Assembly (NCBI GenBank): GCA_026419785.1
Contig: JAODTK010002566.1
Span: 124,001-188,000, forward strand
DNA length: 64,000 nucleotides
Source of the DNA: Sclerodactyla briareus
Taxonomy: Eukaryota; Echinodermata; Holothuroidea; Dendrochirotida; Sclerodactylidae
Direction: 5' to 3'
Of this stretch, positions 59,199 through 64,000 are shown in pieces. Under the pieces are notes generated by a model. That model was not told the DNA's origin. It saw nothing but the letters and a program-made list of their open reading frames with translations, and ran no database searches. The stretch's first letter is position 1; the number at the start of each line of letters is the position of its first letter. Position numbers and translations under genes: made by a program.

Positions 59199-59927
59199 TT
59201 CACAAACCGAGGCCTAGGCTGTTTTTAGGCTCGCGCTAAACATGCTATCCAGCCACATTTCCGTTTCAATCAACCTCTGTTCTGAATGACTTTAATCTCA
59301 ATCAAATATACCCCCAAGGCCCCAATTAGTGTAGTTAGAAATGGTTTAGAACTCATTTCCCATATTGGTTCTTTGCAGATAGAATTAAACCAAACAAAAA
59401 TTTACCAAAATTCTACTCAAGAAAGTGAATAAAAGGCTCTCACTTCAACAACGTGTCACTGTATATACAAGCAGTGTTTCCACTCCACCCACATTTGGGA
59501 AATCTGGGTGCGCCCCAACTGCCCATTCAGGAAATTTTAAAAAAAAATGAAATTATCTCCCAGTGGGTGTGATTTTCGTAGGTTTTTTTTAGATAATGAA
59601 TCGGATATTCAGGAAAACTGAGGCCTATTAGGGACATCTGGGTTTTCATTTCCTCCGGAGAATTATTTTGAGATGTGGAAGCACAGCAGTTACCAAAAGT
59701 TACAAAAGTATGTTTCGAAACAAGACATCTGGGCAAAACAAGTGGTATTTTCCCCAATTATTATGGTCCCCAATTGGCTTGAAGTATCAACAACTTCCAT
59801 ACTAAGGAATTTTAACAATTGCAGTGGATTGGAATGTTCTTGAATGATCCGTGCTAGTTCGAGCTAAAAAATGTAAAAATTCCGATTGAATCCCATTGAG
59901 TTTTGCACGTGCCTATATCTCACTTAA
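59199..59927. other. Gene-free stretch
   Basis: No recognised gene or bounded repeat. Confidence 0.35.
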
Positions 59928-60278
59928 ATCGAGCAATACTTTTCTACTACTTCGGTTTTTGGCCCAATATGGTTCCATGGAGGCATAAGCCTTTCCTTTT
60001 ATAACTCATGTAGGCTGCGATACGGCAATTCGAAAAAACGCCGATATTTTCGAGATAGAGAAAATCGGGCTTCAATTCAATCAAATCGAATTTTTCTTTC
60101 TTTCTGCAATTTCTATGTGAAGGAGCATACCAAGAACCAATCATCAGGTTAGGATTGGGTGGCGATACACCCACAATGAGTGAAATATCGTGATCTTTTC
60201 TGGCTTGCCCCCCATTGACTGCTAAGACCCCAAAAAGGGCCCCTATTAATACACGCACGGTGCCTATACTATCGTTTG
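59928..60278. mobile_element. Fold-back family member, loop and right arm
   Basis: ATCGAGCAATACTTTTC, CGGTTTTTGGCCCAATATGG and ATGGAGGCATAAGCCTTTC match the loop of 15215-15690. TTCTGCAATTTCTATGTGAA, CACAATGAGTGAAATATCG and CCCATTGACTGCTAAGACC match its right arm, which ends GGTGCCTATAC. A full left arm is not evident. Confidence 0.7.
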
Positions 60279-62153
60279 CTATGTGAGGATCTCAAATAGG
60301 AGTGAACAATTGACGCGCTGGAGCAAGCCAAGATGCTGGAGTGCCCATGTTTGGAGTACTCAGGCCGGGGGAGGTGTTCAATTCCTTAGGAGGAATTTTG
60401 AATATCCTTCAAATCAGCTCAGTGCTACTACGTGCTACTTCCCCCAAAATACAGGAAGGCTGTTTCCTGCCGCTATGGAGGCCGGGGTCTGTCATACGAC
60501 ACGATTCCCTGATTGTACGCTACGCCAAACCGGTGTCGCGCACCGTCATCGTTTTCCACCCCATGTAGCTAGTCCCCCTTGGTCCTCATCTCAGAAGTAG
60601 CCTAAGATCCTAGGCCCCTATTGAGGAATCCAACACAGTGAAAATTTATTCTCTTTTTTCATTTGAAATCTTTCTTTCTCTCTGGAAATGGACTTGTTTT
60701 TTTTGTGAGACAATACAAAAATAGAGACAGTATTAATGCAAGCTCCGAATGAGACCCTGGTAGTGATGTTCTCCTTTCCGACCATTTGAGGAGCAGTAAG
60801 ATTAGTAAGTCCCCAAATTTTCTTGGTTACGTACTTGGATGGTGTACGTAACCAACAACAGACTAATTCATCCGCCTGAAAACATCTGACCTTGGGCATT
60901 TTCTCTGCACTAGTAACAATAGCCTACTTACTAGCCTAGAGGTTACTCATTAAGTAACTAAGTTAACACTAACCCCTGCTAAGTCAGTATCGGCCAGGCC
61001 TCAGTCACCCTCACACAGTCTGCTGGGAAATCTTGTACGTGAGGCTAGGAAACTTAGGCCTAGCTAGTCCTAGCCTAGCTAGCCAATGCCTTGGTATCAT
61101 TATTGCCTAGTGCCTTGCCACATGCGTCTAAAACATAGGATTGTTCCATTAATTACAAGAAATATCTTATAGAACTAGTAATTCAAGCATCATATACAAC
61201 TTTGTAGCCGGAGATGTGCGGGATGGCCTGATTTGAGTGATGTTAACCCGCCTATCCTGATTGCAATTAAAAATAAAGTTATGTCACTCGATTAGCCTAT
61301 ACTCGCGCCATAGTTGATAGTGTGTTAGGCGAGTGAAATAGCGTATGTATGCTCCCTGCTCACAAGAGTTTGTACTGCATTTATGTAACCCGTATGCCTA
61401 CGGAATAAATTTTCGGCAACATTGGAACGGGGGCTGATTTTTTTTAAATATTGTTCTATAGCCACAGACAGAATATAGAAACTGGCGAATACCAACCTTC
61501 AATTCTAGAAAACGTTATTGTTCGGGATCGATTGTTGAAACGCGCCTTACAAACCAACCCTGCAAAACTAAACCCTATTCGCGCTTCTTCTGCTTCTCCA
61601 TTTTGTTTTGGGTAGAGTTCGTTAGTAGTTTGAGTCTCGTGATTGACTGCCAGAATCCAGTGTATCATATATTGCCAACTGGCTCAAGCATCAACAACCC
61701 TGCCCACCCTTTGGTCCTGCTCTAGAGACTGATCGAACGCCGATGCAAATATGAATCATGAGACTCACTCCCCACCGCGGGCCCCTGTAAAAGGACGGAA
61801 CTTGCCCTCGAAACTGCCTATGCCCCTTTGGGTCCTCCCCACGGCCCATCTCCAAAGATATTCGGAATTTTTAAGGAAAAATCTGTATCAGTACTGTCCA
61901 ATATTGGTACATAGGCAAGCGCTTTCTATCGTAACCGTTAACTGAGGGCGCACTCAACATTTTTGAATGAGGAAATAAGGTCGCGTGGCGTCCGGCAGCC
62001 TGCCCGTAATGTCGAGATTCGTGGAATATATATCAGTGTAAAATAACAATGTGTCTAGCCTAAAGTCAAACAGAATTTTGGATTCGACCGTATGCGGATT
62101 GGTTTTAGGGGTCCATTGCTGCATGATGCCGTTAGCCTGGGTTCAGTGGCGGC
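60279..62153. other. Gene-free stretch
   Basis: Contains TAGGCCTAGCTAGTCCTAG-type palindromic words around 61050. Frames of 93-105 codons at 60283-60899 have no recognised family. No AATAAA-bounded transcript or splice-linked exons were apparent. Confidence 0.35.
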
Positions 62154-63012
62154 GCCAGAATTTCCCCTACCGGGGGCCCAAGTCCTACCGACGAGGGTCC
62201 AAGTTCCCCGATGTGGGGTCCCATGAGCGATTAAAGAGTTCCCCTTTATTTCTCCCCTCCCTCCCCCACCCCATCGCCCGCCCCCTCCCTCTCATGTCAG
62301 AAACCTGATTCCTTGTTTTCATTGTTTGTCCTGTTGAAAATAAATGCAATTGGTGGGGAGCGCGGCATTGTTTACTTCAGTGGCCCCTCATCATGCAGGC
62401 GCAATGAGTACAGTCTGCTGCATGATTTTTTTTTTTCGTTGAGAAAAAGGTCTTCGCGATAGTAACTGCAAGAGAAAAACTTTTTGGTTTATGCTGCCCT
62501 GGCCCTGCCTGTGATATTTGCGGGTCGTAATAGGATCCTCCCATTGTACGCTTTTTGCAATCGCTCAATGAACTTGTTGTTCTCCAAGTTGCCAGGCAAA
62601 ACAAGTGGTAGGACTTTTCAGGGACGTTAACTTTCGAAGATTCACAGATTGTGTTAGCCTTCTACATATGCCACGTTTGTATAGTTTGTAGGATGATAAG
62701 AGGATGGATGCAATGATTCGAGGGTTCCAAACTCAGCAAGGAAAATCGGAACATCGGCCCTAAAAAACATGAGCCGCGCGGAGCGCGCCCAAAGTTTGGC
62801 TTAATTATAGGAATTTTGGAAGGTTTAGGAAGGTGTGGATATATTTCTAACTGTCGGTGCAACACAACGACCCTCCAGTGTCGCGTGTGTTCATTTGAGC
62901 GGATGTCCACTTGGTCTCACACGACGCAATGTTAACAGATCTTCCAAGGGCGGGGCAGCTTCCCCGACGGTGGTGCTCCCTTGCCCCCTCCCCTCTGTTG
63001 GCGCCACCCCTG
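62154..63012. mobile_element. Candidate non-autonomous DNA element, 0.86 kb
   Basis: Left end CAGTGGCGGCGCCAGAATTT and right end GTTGGCGCCACCCCTG are inverted copies of a CAGNGGNGGCGCCA motif, each followed inward by pyrimidine/purine-biased runs. No transposase was seen. Flanks CCTGGGTT and CTGAGGGT are similar but not in register, so no duplication is claimed. It ends about 100 bp before the LINE remnant. Confidence 0.5.
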
Positions 63013-63129
63013 CTGAGGGTTCTCCTTCAATCTCTGATCCGTTATTTGTGGGGTCTGGGGGGATTTGATTTTCAACCACAACACTACTACTTTCTGCGCG
63101 CGCCTCGTTTTGTTACTCATTTACTACCC

Positions 63130-64000
63130 ACGCACTCACCGGGGCACATGCTAGGACAGGCACCGAGCCGCATCCATGCTCCGTTGCAAACCAAAGACAA
63201 CTGTTCGACGCCCGAACAGTGAACGCATGGCACACACCGGAACTGAAGCCTAGAAACACGTTAAAAGAAATTGGAACGTAAGTGGCGACGCACGAAACTG
63301 GAAGTAGATCACCAAATGTACCGGACACAGTGTACCAAAATGAATGTTCTGCTCAAAAGCACAAGAGTCAGCCCTACTTCCATTCCGCAGAAAACCAGGC
63401 TGGTTTTGACATGAAGGCGATGTTCAGAATAACTGACGGACTTCTTTTCAAGGGAGTACCATCGGTCCCTCGCCTCTACCCCGACTTCGATGATGCTGAG
63501 GAATTGGCCAACGGTTCGCAGATTACTTTCATGCGAAAATATCACTCATCAGAAGTGCCTATACCGATCATTGGTGAGCTTCGTAGCCTCATATCCGTGG
63601 CACCAATGGCGTTCCAGTATCGACACCATTATTGGGTGTGTTTTGGACCAGCCACCGTCCTCTAAGTGAATAAATTCATGATGCACGCACCCTCTCGACT
63701 TGTGACTTGGATCCGACACCAACAGGCTGTGAAGAAATGCAGCGTTACACTTGTGGCCCCTAATCACGATCTTATAACCTTTCACTGGAAATGTCCTGAT
63801 GTACCAGCGGCGTTGAAAAATGGCATCATTCGTCCGCTCCGGAAAAAAAGAGTCGCGTCGATACCTCATCTCAAGCACTACCGACCTGTGAGCATTACCA
63901 TACATCTCCACACTTTTGGAGAGTAGTGAATGATAGATTCCATACTCACCTCGTCTCCAACAATCTAAGTGAGATCATTGCAATCCGCGTATCGGGCTGC
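63130..64000 (+). pseudogene. CR1/L2-like LINE ORF2, 5' half, frameshifted, cut by the window edge
   Basis: Plus-strand pieces follow the order of a CR1/L2-type ORF2 between the endonuclease and reverse-transcriptase domains. They are HAPLQTK (about 63183), AWHTPELKPR (63220), LERKWRRTKLEVDHQMYRTQ (63271), MKAMFRITDGLLFKGVPSVP with FDDAEELAN (63410-63510), RLVTWIRHQ, VPAALKNGIIRPLRKK with LKHYRPVSI (63800-63890). After a frame change come RVVNDRFHTHLVSNNL and LQSAYRA at the right edge. These are the conserved PLLKK, NYRPVS and LQSAYR blocks of the reverse transcriptase. At least four frame changes and a stop at 63663 mean it cannot work as read. The palm domain would lie beyond the window. 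Confidence 0.88.

Noticed and set aside
60618-60899. Minus-strand 93-codon gene
   Set aside because: Cysteine/lysine content is plausible, but there is no recognised family or splice-linked partner.
63549-63911. Minus-strand frame of 120 codons
   Set aside because: It is antisense to the plus-strand LINE reverse-transcriptase blocks.

Overview
The window is animal nuclear DNA. It has no operons or ribosome-binding sites and almost no long open frames. Its one convincing gene piece is an intron-bounded exon, and the rest is dense with tRNA-derived SINEs, broken non-LTR retrotransposons, hAT-like and fold-back DNA elements, satellites and microsatellites. The mix suggests a marine invertebrate, possibly a deuterostome such as an echinoderm, hemichordate or amphioxus. 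This is inference; the species cannot be fixed from the sequence alone.

Layout. From 1 to 11 kb there is gene-free DNA with two copies of a short inverted-repeat element, a 19-unit satellite of about 86 bp (4.6-6.2 kb) and an array of TGACCT-rich units (9.0-9.8 kb). From 11 to 20 kb lie several tRNA-derived SINEs, a fold-back element with arms of about 195 bp (15.2-15.7 kb) and a DNA-element relic. From 20 to 25 kb lie copies of a GGACTC-hexamer family with near-perfect palindromes, a 579-bp tandem duplication, a degenerate TGACCT array and a 430-bp A/C-only tract of doubtful quality. From 25 to 39 kb there are two (TA)n tracts, a well-delimited hAT-type MITE (29.9-30.5 kb), a SINE and a broken reverse-transcriptase gene on the minus strand (36.2-37.1 kb).

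At 40.3-41.3 kb is the clearest gene: the large last exon of a carbohydrate sulfotransferase of the HNK-1ST/chondroitin 4-O-sulfotransferase family. It follows a strong splice acceptor and ends at a natural stop. From 41 to 49 kb come more GGACTC copies, a 1.04-kb inverted-repeat element and dispersed repeats. From 49.4 to 51.3 kb the GC-rich minus strand carries a frameshifted MULE-type transposase with a SWIM zinc finger. From 53.0 to 56.5 kb is a 1.8-kb tandem duplication whose first third is nearly identical between copies and whose remainder differs by many small indels. The last kilobase is the front half of a CR1/L2-like LINE reverse transcriptase, frameshifted and running off the right edge.

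The genes do not form a pathway. I found no convincing undescribed molecular system. The items most worth a second look are the altered PAPS-binding motif in the sulfotransferase, the palindromic GGACTC family, the fold-back element, the three-arm hairpin at 59.15 kb and the mosaic divergence of the 1.8-kb duplication. Many frameshifts and single-base indels in repeats suggest that some stretches are unpolished sequence, so pseudogene calls could partly reflect sequencing error.
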